The translations under genes and the position numbers were made by a program. From assembly GCF_900177815.1 (NCBI RefSeq), contig NZ_FXAZ01000001.1, forward strand, positions 992,001 through 1,056,000: a stretch of DNA of 64,000 bases. The letters are read 5' to 3'. Shown one piece after another: positions 8,208 through 14,931 of this stretch. This DNA comes from Paenibacillus aquistagni. Lineage in GTDB: Bacteria > Bacillota > Bacilli > Paenibacillales > Paenibacillaceae. How positions within the stretch are numbered: position 1 is the stretch's first letter; every line of letters starts with the position of its first letter. Under the pieces are notes generated by a model. The model did not search any database and was not told the DNA's origin. It saw only the letters and a list, made by a program, of their open reading frames with translations.

Positions 8208-8933
8208 TTGAAGAATACTATAATCCGTGATATTAGATTATTTGAAGAAAAAACTCGAAGTTCTTTTCCAAGCTATATTGGAGAGATTTATTCTATTGAC
8301 AAATCAATTCATTTTCTAAGTGACAGATATTCAAGAAAACTAAGAGAATTAGAATTTGTCACTAGAGACTTTCATCATTTATATATTGTACTAACACCAT
8401 TTTTGGCTGAGGGAGAGATTGAAGAATCGGCAAATAGACCTGAAAAATGGATGAAACTTTACTATATTGGAGTTTCACCTGATCTATTTAATTTAAAACC
8501 CAAAGAAGATAAAGAGAACAATATAATTGAAATTGTTACTAACGTACTAAAGTCAATCGCTATCTCAGAAGATCAACTTTGTATTGTTGATAAAGTTTTT
8601 AAGAAATTAGTAAAACTGAGAAGTAATATAGAAATCATTCATCTAACTAAGGATACTAAGAAATACACAATAATTATTAGTTATCAAATAAGACCAGAAA
8701 ACAAAATATCTCGAGCATTTATTGAATGTTTGGAGAAAACAACAGGAATTAAGAGGAAATCAATTCTTATTCAACTTAAGAGTTATAAAGATATTTTTTA
8801 TTTGGTATCAACTATTTCCGAATCAAATCGAATTATTATTCTAAAGCCAAGAAATTCGGAACTAGCTAATTCTCATATTAAATCTTACGAAACACCATTG
8901 AAAATAAATATTGATGAAATGCCAATTGTCTAA
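8208..8933 (+). CDS. Cassette-borne protein of unknown function
   Basis: A 241-residue, Lys/Ile/Glu-rich soluble protein starting at TTG 8208, with GAGGTG seven bases upstream. I recognise no family. It reads as alternating strands and helices, with two charged middle segments (KPKEDKENN and KDTKKYTIIISYQ) and no signal peptide or membrane segment. It is much richer in AT than the genes before 7.4 kb. It sits alone between attC-like copies 1 and 2, filling one cassette unit exactly. Confidence 0.7.
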   Translation: MKNTIIRDIRLFEEKTRSSFPSYIGEIYSIDKSIHFLSDRYSRKLRELEFVTRDFHHLYIVLTPFLAEGEIEESANRPEKWMKLYYIGVSPDLFNLKPKEDKENNIIEIVTNVLKSIAISEDQLCIVDKVFKKLVKLRSNIEIIHLTKDTKKYTIIISYQIRPENKISRAFIECLEKTTGIKRKSILIQLKSYKDIFYLVSTISESNRIIILKPRNSELANSHIKSYETPLKINIDEMPIV

Positions 8934-8956
8934 GTTCTTCTTTGAAGAAGAACGTC

Positions 8957-9144
8957 GCATAACACCATGTTCACGCATCGGGCCATTCGGCCCTCGGTCC
9001 GGCAGGAGTCCGAAGTGGATTCGGAGCAGCATTTCAGCAGCGGGGAAGTAGATTCAGCCGGACACAACCTTCCACCTAACCGCATCGCGGTCGCCCCTTC
9101 GGGGCTTAAGGTGGAAGGACGTCGTGAACAGAAGAACGTTAGAC
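8957..9144 (+). repeat. attC-like palindromic repeat, copy 2 (188 bp)
   Basis: It opens with GCATAAC (8957-8963), the exact complement of the GTTATGC that closes copy 1, and closes with GTTAGAC (9138-9144), a perfect GTTRRRY box. The outer arms are TGTTCACG and CGTGAACA. Inner hairpins include GGGCCATTCGGCCC and CCGCATCGCGG, and CTTCCACCT pairs with AGGTGGAAG. It shares GTCYGGC, GAAGTGGATTC and the central AACCGCATCGCG blocks with other copies. Confidence 0.75.
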
Positions 9145-9180
9145 GAAATCACGAAGATTTTATAGTTAGAGAGGTAGCTT

Positions 9181-9831
9181 ATGGATGAAATAATGTACGT
9201 TAAAATAGGAACAGCATTTAAAAGTGAGGACATGTTATCTAAATGGATTCTAGGACTTGCAATTGTACATAATGATTTGCTAACTATTAAGAAAAAGCTT
9301 CAAACTACTAGCAGAAGAAGAAATATTGATGTTCAATTTCAAGAATATCCTTCTGTGATTAGATTGCTTGCCTCCTCTCTGAGAGAAGCAATATTCTTTC
9401 TTGAAGAATCAAACAAATCTACTGATATCATAACTTATATAAATAGCTTACCTTATGAAGTTAAATTAAAATATGAAATTTTAAAATCGTTATTTAGGGA
9501 TGGAAAAGATTCTGACTTGTTACAGAGATTGACGAATATTAGAAACATTACATTTCATTATTCAAAACCCAAGAGGGATGAACTAATGGTTGCTATTGAG
9601 TCACAAAAGGATAGCAGTTTTTTATTTCAAGATGACAGGGATATGTTCGTTTTTGCTGATGCGGTAAGCAATGCTTTGATGATACAAGCTTTATTTAGTA
9701 GTGAGGAAATCAATCTAGAAAATAAGGGGAATACTAAAGATATTATTTTTAAAATAAATGAATCGTTCGATACTTGCATTGAATTTTCGAAAGAAATCGT
9801 ACAAATATATATTAAACAAACATGTGGGTGA
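9181..9831 (+). CDS. HEPN-like protein (candidate RNase toxin or partner)
   Basis: A 216-residue, strongly helical soluble protein starting at ATG 9181 behind GAGAGGTAG. Residues 121-126 read RNITFH, an R-X4-H motif in the context LTNIRNITFHYSKPK, as at the active site of HEPN-domain RNases. The N-terminal half is helical with a basic patch (TSRRRN). HEPN proteins are often toxins or abortive-infection effectors; no nucleotidyltransferase partner is adjacent. The family call rests on the motif and helical context only. It occupies a whole cassette unit between copies 2 and 3. Confidence 0.5.
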   Translation: MDEIMYVKIGTAFKSEDMLSKWILGLAIVHNDLLTIKKKLQTTSRRRNIDVQFQEYPSVIRLLASSLREAIFFLEESNKSTDIITYINSLPYEVKLKYEILKSLFRDGKDSDLLQRLTNIRNITFHYSKPKRDELMVAIESQKDSSFLFQDDRDMFVFADAVSNALMIQALFSSEEINLENKGNTKDIIFKINESFDTCIEFSKEIVQIYIKQTCG

Positions 9832-9837
9832 ATTTTA

Positions 9838-9871
9838 TTGTCTAGGGTTCCTAAATACATCAATGTTATCT
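9838..9871 (+). repeat. attC-like right half-site, copy 3
   Basis: TCTAGGGTTC, then TAAATACATCAAT and GTTATCT (9865-9871), aligns with the right ends at 10645-10671 and 11921-11952. The left arm is missing, and the half-site starts seven bases after the HEPN-like gene. Confidence 0.5.
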
Positions 9872-9943
9872 AAAATCCCCGCAGATAGACATAGACAAAC
9901 ATAATAAATAAAGTCTTCAAACTGGAAAGTTAGGAGAAAATAA

Positions 9944-10453
9944 ATGCAAATAAATAACATTTCGGCATTAATTAAACTAAGACATTTATCTGCAGATGAT
10001 TATAACAATGTCCTAATCTGGAGCAAGGATAACTATTTTTGTTCAGCAAATGGATGGGAGAAAAATAGAAGCCCAAATGAATTATTTAAATGGTGGCTGA
10101 ATTATGTGAATAATACAACTGAAGATTTTATTCGAATGGGAATAGAATTTAATGAGAAGTTAATTGGATATGCTGATTTGGCCTGTATTAAGGATAATTC
10201 AGCAGAATTAGGTATTGCAATTGGTGAGAGTACATTGTGGGGGAAGGGACTTGGTTATCATTCAGCTATATCTATGATACAATACGCCTCAAAGAATTCA
10301 GGGATTACAGTTTTTAACGCAGAAACACACCTATCGAATATTAGATCCAGAAAAATGCTTGAGAAGATAGGATTCAAAGAAGTTAGTAGAATTGGTAGTG
10401 AAGAATACTTAGGAATAGAGAATCAACTTATACAATACAGACTAAATTTATAG
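9944..10453 (+). CDS. GNAT acetyltransferase, RimJ/RimL-like
   Basis: A 169-residue acetyltransferase starting at ATG 9944 with AGGAGA upstream. The fold is shown by LRHLSADDYNNVLIWS at the N-terminus, GYADLACIKDNSAELGIAIG in the core, the acetyl-CoA loop WGKGLGYHSAI and the closing NIRSRKMLEKIGFKEV. Such enzymes acetylate protein N-termini, small-molecule amines or antibiotics. It is a single gene between repeat copies 3 and 4. Confidence 0.88.
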   Translation: MQINNISALIKLRHLSADDYNNVLIWSKDNYFCSANGWEKNRSPNELFKWWLNYVNNTTEDFIRMGIEFNEKLIGYADLACIKDNSAELGIAIGESTLWGKGLGYHSAISMIQYASKNSGITVFNAETHLSNIRSRKMLEKIGFKEVSRIGSEEYLGIENQLIQYRLNL

Positions 10454-10514
10454 ATTTGAATGTGCAAACGACTAATAGATATTTTGTATGTAATTCGGGA
10501 AAGGCGGGGACTTC

Positions 10515-10671
10515 TTATAACATAGTATACGCTGCATTGCTAACGCTCCTTGGTCTACCCGATGAATTTTCAAGTAAGTGAAGTCAGACAGATAACCCTG
10601 CAATGCCTAACCGTGCCGCGGCTGTCGCTCCCTTAAGGCAGTGAGGGTTCGTAGATACATGACCGTTATCT
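10515..10671 (+). repeat. attC-like palindromic repeat, copy 4 (157 bp)
   Basis: The left box is TTATAAC (10515-10521) and the right box GTTATCT (10665-10671). CTGCATTGC pairs with the inner CCTGCAATGCC region, and GGTCT with CAGAC. The right end is GAGGGTTCGTAGATACATG. It belongs to a second sequence type, with CTAACGCTCCTTGGTCT and CCTTAAGGCAGTGAGGG, shared with copies 5, 9, 10 and 19. Confidence 0.65.
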
Positions 10672-10741
10672 GTAAGGGTTGCTATTTGAATTAAAACCAT
10701 ATTTAAATTAACAATACAAATCAAAGCCGTTATAAGTACGA

Positions 10742-10770
10742 TTGTACGCAGATGTAAATAAAGGTAAAAT
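10742..10770 (+). promoter_or_regulatory. Promoter of the type I toxin relic, copy 1
   Basis: TTGTAC and TAAAAT are separated by exactly 17 bases. The same promoter block is kept almost letter for letter at 14572-14600 and 37255-37283, so this is the most conserved part of the element. Confidence 0.65.
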
Positions 10771-10826
10771 ATAACTACAATTGAATCTTGGGTGGGCATG
10801 GTTTCCCTTCGAGAGGAGGTGAAGCC

Positions 10827-10880
10827 ATGGAAGTGAAAGACGCAATAACAATCATTTGCTCTTATAACATACATCAATAA
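10827..10880 (+). pseudogene. Holin-like type I toxin (Hol_Tox-like), internally deleted
   Basis: A perfect GAGAGGAGGTG precedes ATG 10827. The peptide begins MEVKDAITII, the usual start of the short Bacillales/Paenibacillus 'putative holin-like toxin', and stops after 17 residues. The expected Asn/Lys tail (N-N-N-N-K-K-K, stop) is still present in another frame at 10876-10899. Most of the membrane helix has therefore been lost by a frame-breaking deletion. Intact relatives are membrane-acting toxins controlled by an antisense RNA. Confidence 0.65.
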
Positions 10881-10898
10881 TAACAATAAGAAAAAGTA

Positions 10899-10936
10899 AA
10901 ACCCACCCCAAGGTTGACCGCCAAAGGTGGGTTTAT
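10899..10936. terminator. Terminator shared by toxin relic and antisense RNA
   Basis: AAACCCACC (10899-10907) pairs with GGTGGGTTT (10926-10934). It is the usual short hairpin behind holin-like toxin genes and is also present in the second copy near 14628-14660. Confidence 0.7.
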
Positions 10937-10946
10937 ATCCCGAATC

Positions 10947-10976
10947 GACTTAGAAGGGAAAACCCATCCAAGTCAA
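10947..10976 (-). promoter_or_regulatory. Candidate antisense (antitoxin RNA) promoter
   Basis: On the minus strand TTGACT (10976-10971) and TAAGTC (10952-10947) are 18 bases apart and point into the 3' end of the toxin relic, where the antitoxin RNA of TxpA/BsrG-type systems starts. This is inferred from position and promoter shape; no RNA evidence is available. Confidence 0.35.
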
Positions 10977-10983
10977 TTGTATG

Positions 10984-11012
10984 GACCAAGTGTTTCCCCA
11001 CTTGGTCTTTCT
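10984..11012 (+). terminator. Second hairpin of the toxin-antitoxin unit
   Basis: GACCAAGTG (10984-10992) pairs with CACTTGGTC (10999-11007) and is followed by TTTCTT. The second copy has a matching AAGTG...CACTTGG hairpin near 14719-14737. Confidence 0.6.
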
Positions 11013-11128
11013 TAAATATATATTACCATATCTGAAATGATGCATCAAAGAACTAGTTGAAAAAGAAATCATCGATAAAAATACATAGTTATCATTATGA
11101 AAGTATTTGGAAGGAGGTATCTCCATCA

Positions 11129-11288
11129 GATAACACAGTATTCACGCTGCGTCGCCTTCGGCTCCTTGGTCTGTAAGAGGCGATTCGGGAAAGTGGATCC
11201 AACAGACAATCCTGCGAGGCTAAGTCTTCGACCCAGTGGCTGACGCTCCTTTAAGTCTCTCGGATTCGTGGACACACTAACGTTATAT
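11129..11288 (+). repeat. attC-like palindromic repeat, copy 5 (160 bp)
   Basis: The left box is AGATAAC (11129-11135), then GTATTCACGCTGCG. The right end is GATTCGTGGACACACTAAC with GTTATAT (11282-11288). CCTTCGGCTCCTTGGTCTG and CTAAGTCTTCGACCC fill the loop. About 85 bases of its right part align with copy 19 (22585-22670) at roughly three identities in four by eye. Confidence 0.7.
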
Positions 11289-11310
11289 GGAATTGGGGGA
11301 AGAGCAAGCA

Positions 11311-11826
11311 ATGAAAAAAAATATAATAAAATACAAAAAATCATTGTTTATATTTATGGGGTCTCTTCTTATTTTGATATTCATTTATTATCACAAACCA
11401 ATTGAAATATATCTCGATTACCCAGCGGTTATGTATAAAGAAGAAATGTATACTAATACATCTGTTGAACTGAAAATTATTATAAGAAGACAGTTGTTCT
11501 CAAAAGATAGGATTGACGGGAGTATATTAGTTGGTGATAAATCATTTTTAGTCTCAAACAATCAGATTTATCATGAAGATGACACAATACCAGTGACGGA
11601 CCCGCGTTCCCTATCAGAAATATTAAGAGAAAAAATCTACGACAAGACATTAAAACTAAATCATAGAACCCCTGAACAAGTGCCATTAAGAGTAGAAATA
11701 ACAAAAGATTATAAATATCTATATGGATCGTTAGCAACAGAAGAAGAAACTAAGAGTTTTATAGCCCCGGCTAAATCTAGGGAAGATGTACTATTAATAA
11801 GTAAGATACTATTTCAAGAATCTTGA
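11311..11826 (+). CDS. Membrane-anchored protein of unknown function (cassette gene)
   Basis: A 171-residue protein. ATG 11311 is preferred, with GGGGGAAGAG upstream; the ATG at 11287 lies inside the attC-like box. Lysines (MKKNIIKYKK) precede one hydrophobic segment (about residues 12-29), and the rest (YKEEMYTNTSVELKIIIRRQ onward) is a polar, probably extracytoplasmic domain rich in strands. No family is recognised. It fills the unit between copies 5 and 6. Confidence 0.65.
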   Translation: MKKNIIKYKKSLFIFMGSLLILIFIYYHKPIEIYLDYPAVMYKEEMYTNTSVELKIIIRRQLFSKDRIDGSILVGDKSFLVSNNQIYHEDDTIPVTDPRSLSEILREKIYDKTLKLNHRTPEQVPLRVEITKDYKYLYGSLATEEETKSFIAPAKSREDVLLISKILFQES

Positions 11827-11866
11827 CAGTTCATGTGTGTATTCCAGGAAGGCCCGGCATCCAAAA

Positions 11867-11952
11867 CATCGATCCACGCTGCAGGCCGTTCCGTTGGACC
11901 CAACACGATGCACCTTAAGCCTCTAGGGTTCATAGATCTAAAAACGTCTACT
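11867..11952 (+). repeat. attC-like repeat, shortened copy 6
   Basis: GATCCACGCTGCAGGCCGTT matches the left interior of other copies, and CCTTAAGCCTCTAGGGTTC followed by TAGATCTAAAAACGTCTACT matches the right end. The closing box is decayed (GTCTACT instead of GTTRRRY). Confidence 0.5.
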
Positions 11953-12014
11953 GAAATGCGACAGAACAATTTACAAAACATATAAAAGACGAATTAAACG
12001 TAGGAGAGTGAGTC

Positions 12015-12401
12015 ATGAAGGCTACACATTTAACAAGCATTATATGTAGTTTAATAATTGGCGCTTCATTAATCATAGGTTGTTTGATAATTTCAACGCA
12101 AGATGTAACGGTAACTAAACAGAAATTAAATATTGCAGAAGGACAAGTGAACTTAATTAACTCACCTTTGCTTAACATTAAACAAGCAGCTGAGTATCTT
12201 AACCTTACAGAAGAACAAGTAACATATATTATCCAGTCGGAACAAAGTACATTAACTAAGATGGGATCATTTTCAGGTGAAATGTTTCCATATTTCAAAA
12301 TCAATAACCAAATATTTATTAGCAAAACTGATTTGACAAACTGGATAAAGGATGCAACTACACAGAGAAGAGAATATACACAAGGACTCGTAGTGCATTA
12401 A
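12015..12401 (+). CDS. Membrane-anchored excisionase-type helix-turn-helix protein
   Basis: A 128-residue protein with a GTAGGAGAG ribosome-binding site. One membrane segment (about residues 7-27) is followed, from residue 52, by LLNIKQAAEYLNLTEEQVTY and later FKINNQIFISKTDLTNWIKD, the layout of a MerR/excisionase-like HTH_17 domain (helix-turn-helix, small wing, then D-L-x-x-W). A membrane tether on this domain is unusual. It could be a membrane-bound DNA-binding regulator or a structural use of the fold. It sits between repeat copy 6 and an orphan gene. Confidence 0.55.
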   Translation: MKATHLTSIICSLIIGASLIIGCLIISTQDVTVTKQKLNIAEGQVNLINSPLLNIKQAAEYLNLTEEQVTYIIQSEQSTLTKMGSFSGEMFPYFKINNQIFISKTDLTNWIKDATTQRREYTQGLVVH

Positions 12402-12449
12402 AGGCGAAATACATGCAGAGAACATATATAAATCATACGGGGTGGCAAA

Positions 12450-12770
12450 ATGTTAGTCATTCATTGGTCTCCAGTGAATAATTCAAAACACATATTAAAA
12501 AACGGAATAAGAAAAAACCAAAGAGGAGTATATTGTTTCCCCTTAACAGGACACCGTTCGTTGGATAAATGGTGGATGAAAGCATTGAAGAGATATCGAA
12601 AAGATGGCAAAAAGTACAATGGATTTATTTTTAGAGTAGAGGAAAAAGATTTACCAGCGTATTTTGGACACTATGCCGGCGCCACTACTAAAGACCAATT
12701 TGAAAAACCAATTGATACATTGAAGGTGCTAGGAGAAGAGATACGAATTGCAAGCTTGTTTGACCAATGA
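12450..12770 (+). CDS. Small conserved protein with H-W-S...G-V-Y layout (ADP-ribosyltransferase-like?)
   Basis: A 106-residue soluble protein starting at ATG 12450 behind GGGGTGG. It opens with VIHWSPVNNSKHILKNGI and continues RGVYCFPLTG, the H-x-[ST]...I...G-I...G-x-Y pattern seen in several small ADP-ribosyltransferase-fold proteins that act on RNA or small molecules. No catalytic glutamate motif can be assigned with confidence. The C-terminal end overlaps a DUF4275 fragment. The fold suggestion is a weak inference. Confidence 0.5.
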   Translation: MLVIHWSPVNNSKHILKNGIRKNQRGVYCFPLTGHRSLDKWWMKALKRYRKDGKKYNGFIFRVEEKDLPAYFGHYAGATTKDQFEKPIDTLKVLGEEIRIASLFDQ

Positions 12771-12984
12771 AAAAGCAAGAGATGCATTTAACGCATCAAA
12801 TAAAAGTGAATTATATGTGATGTATCAAGACTCCCCAAATGTATTACTATACAAAAATCCTAACAGCTTAGTTGCTGAGGATTTTGATACTGAACAAGAT
12901 ATTTATATTTTCGACAGAAATTATACTTGGACGTACGTTCATACACATGAATCAATGTGCGGTCCGTACTATAAGGTGAAGTAA
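12748..12984 (+). pseudogene. DUF4275 protein, C-terminal fragment
   Basis: The frame from about 12757 encodes NEKARDAFNASNKSELYVMY and ends with EQDIYIFDRNYTWTYVHTHE and CGPYYKVK, the conserved C-terminal half of Bacillales DUF4275 proteins. The N-terminal half is missing, and the fragment begins inside the 3' end of the preceding gene in another frame. No ribosome-binding site is present. This is a 5'-truncated remnant. Confidence 0.65.
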
Positions 12985-13017
12985 GATTTGCAAATACTAT
13001 TATGAAGTTAGAGGTGC

Positions 13018-13551
13018 ATGCATGTTTTTTTACAGATGTCAGGATTCCCAGGATCAGGGAAGTCGACATTGGCAAGACAGATTAGCCATACAACTGGAGC
13101 TGTTATCGTCGATCATGACATTTCCAAAACTGCAATATTAAAATCGTTATCATCACAAGGATGCACGTTGGAAGGTAAAGTAATAGGACAACTGTCCTAC
13201 GATGTAGATTGGTCGTTGGTGGATTATTATTTATCGAATGGTTACAGTGTGATCATGGATAGTCCTTGTTTGTACAGCAATTTATTAGAAACCGGACTTG
13301 AATTAGCAAGAAAACACAAAAAGAAGTATAAGTATGTGGAATGTTATATTGACGACATTGAACTAATTCGAAACCGATTAAAAAATCGAGAAAGACTTCT
13401 GAGCCAAATCGAAGCACCGTCATCAAAAGAAGGATTTTATAGAACTGTGAAAAACAGTAAAAATCCTGAAGAAGAGAAGTATTTAGTGCTAGATTCATCG
13501 AAACCAATCGCAGAATACTTGCCAAAAGTCCTAGAATACATAAACGAATGA
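13018..13551 (+). CDS. AAA/P-loop small-molecule kinase (AAA_33-like)
   Basis: A 177-residue kinase-like protein. Walker A is GFPGSGKST at residues 9-17, followed by VDHD (Walker B-like) near 33-36 and a lid region RNRLKNRERL that would hold the phosphate-contacting arginines. The arrangement matches the AAA_33/zeta-toxin-like kinases that phosphorylate small molecules or antibiotics. ATG 13018 overlaps the end of GAGGTGC; ATG 13036 is an alternative start but lacks a ribosome-binding site. Confidence 0.8.
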   Translation: MHVFLQMSGFPGSGKSTLARQISHTTGAVIVDHDISKTAILKSLSSQGCTLEGKVIGQLSYDVDWSLVDYYLSNGYSVIMDSPCLYSNLLETGLELARKHKKKYKYVECYIDDIELIRNRLKNRERLLSQIEAPSSKEGFYRTVKNSKNPEEEKYLVLDSSKPIAEYLPKVLEYINE

Positions 13552-13576
13552 AAACAACCCGGGGATTGAGAATGAA

Positions 13577-13610
13577 GCCCCACAGGTTCGTAGATATAAG
13601 TACGTTAGGC
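13577..13610 (+). repeat. attC-like right half-site, copy 7
   Basis: CCCCACAGGTTCGTAGATAT, AAGTAC, then GTTAGGC (13604-13610) and GAAAT. GTTAGGC is a perfect GTTRRRY core. It is joined directly to the interior of a methyltransferase gene. Confidence 0.65.
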
Positions 13611-13618
13611 GAAATTCA

Positions 13619-14245
13619 TTGAGAGGCGGTTCAGGAGCGCAACAAGTAATAGCAATGGATTTCTCTATGGAGATGCTAAAGGGTGCTAAAGAATATTGCA
13701 ACGATGTTGATAACATTATATTTGCTCAAGGTCATGCAGTGAATAAAAATTTGGATGAAGGAGAAATTGATGTTTTATTAGAGCGTGCATTGATTCATCA
13801 TATTAGTGATTTAGAGTCATGTTTTCATGAAGCAAACAGAATACTAAAATCGAATGGAAAATTTATCATTCAAGATCGCACCCCAGAAGATTGCTCGCTA
13901 CGAGGGAGTACAACTCATATTAGGGGATACTTTTTTCAAAAGTATCCAAAATTGATCGATAAAGAAGTAAAGAGAAGATATTCAAGTGAACAAGTTTTTT
14001 CAACCTTAAGGGAAACAGGACTTAATCTGATACAAGAAATAACGTATTGGGAAACCCGAAAAATTCATGAACAGATTGATCAACTTAAAATAGATTTGTT
14101 AAATAGAACCGGAAGGTCGATTCTACATGAGCTAACAGATCAAGAATTAGAAGACCTAGTGGAATTTATTGAACAAAATGTTGAAAAACTTGAGCCAATA
14201 AAAGAAGAAGACAGATGGACTATATGGATCGCAGAGAAGCAATGA
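13619..14245 (+). pseudogene. SAM-dependent methyltransferase, 5'-truncated
   Basis: The frame starts inside motif I (GGSGAQQVIAMDFSMEMLKG) of a class I methyltransferase and continues with DVLLERALIHHI, CFHEANRILKSNGKFIIQD and a long helical C-terminus. About 60 N-terminal residues, including the start and the first half of the SAM-binding loop, are missing. The break coincides with the GTTAGGC end of repeat copy 7, eight bases upstream, so the loss looks like a repeat-associated join. TTG 13619 has no ribosome-binding site. Confidence 0.65.
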
Positions 14246-14250
14246 ACTTC

Positions 14251-14341
14251 ACTTAACACCACATTCACCCAGATGAATCTACCGACCCAGCAAATTAGCC
14301 GCCTTAAGCCACTTGAACGGCAGGAAAGCGAGAACATTGAC
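14251..14341 (+). repeat. attC-like repeat, degenerate copy 8
   Basis: The perfect left box ACTTAAC (14251-14257) is followed by ACCACATTCACCC. CGCCTTAAGCCACTTGAACGG and GAGAACATTGACAG would be the decayed right end. It directly follows the methyltransferase remnant. Confidence 0.45.
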
Positions 14342-14404
14342 AGAATTCATGTTGAGTAAATTAAAACGAGAAAAATGGCGGTATTTCAAGAGGCCTCGTA
14401 CTGC

Positions 14405-14505
14405 CTGTAACACTATATCTACGCTACGAGCCGTACGACCCTTGGTTTGCAAGAAGAGGAGAGCAGAGAAGTGGATTCGGCTCCAACTCTGCATTAACGC
14501 TATCT
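14405..14505 (+). repeat. attC-like repeat, copy 9 (101 bp)
   Basis: CTGTAAC at 14405-14411 is followed by CTATATCTACGCTACGAGCC and CCCTTGGT. GAAGTGGATTCGG is the internal block, and the end is AAC then GCTATCT (14499-14505) with GAAAGGG. The bases after the end match those after copy 4 (GTTATCTGTAAGGG), so both copies precede the same toxin-antitoxin cassette. Confidence 0.6.
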
Positions 14506-14802
14506 GAAAGGGCTGCAAAATACACTTAAATCACATATTTATTAACAGTTTCAGAGTCATAATAAGAACACTTGTACGCCAATGTAAATAAAGGTAAAAT
14601 ATAACTACAATTGAATCTTGGAAAGTGAAAACCCACCCAAGATTAGAAGCCGAAGAGTGGGTTGGGTTCCTGAATGACTTGAAGGGAATGTACCATCGAA
14701 ACCAATTGCAGGAGCAAGTGTTAGCAGCACTTGGTTTTTATTAAATATATAATTCCATATTTAAAAATATATGTCAAAGAACATTGATAAAATAATGATT
14801 TA
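14506..14802 (+). repeat. Second copy of the type I toxin-antitoxin cassette, toxin lost
   Basis: This stretch aligns with 10672-11060 from its first bases. It keeps the promoter (TTGTAC 14572-14577, 17 bases, TAAAAT 14595-14600), the leader TATAACTACAATTGAATCTT, an ACCCACCC...GTGGGTT terminator and the AAGTG...CACTTGG hairpin. The toxin frame has been deleted between leader and terminator. Both copies begin at an attC-like end, so the unit behaves as one cassette present twice. Confidence 0.65.
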
Positions 14803-14885
14803 CAACCGTGCGAGGCTTAGTCTGTCGGACTCACCAAGTTCGCGCCTTAAGCCTCGCAGGGTTCATAGATACAAGAACGTTAACT
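14803..14885 (+). repeat. attC-like repeat, right part, copy 10
   Basis: CAACCGTGCGAGGCTTAGTC, then GCCTTAAGCCTCGCAGGGTT, CATAGATACAAGAAC and GTTAACT (14879-14885). GTGCGAGGCTTA and TAAGCCTCGCA form an 11-base inverted repeat. The left arm is missing. Confidence 0.6.
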
Positions 14886-14931
14886 GCAATTCCTCGGAGG
14901 GCGATAGATCCAACTAGAAAGGTGGAGAACA

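Noticed and set aside
10584-10886. Leftward frame with a hydrophobic stretch (IVVIFYLYLHLRTIVL), also found opposite the two other toxin-antitoxin copies
   Set aside because: Its conservation is explained by the conserved promoter and leader on the + strand. It has no ribosome-binding site, and the three frames differ at both ends.
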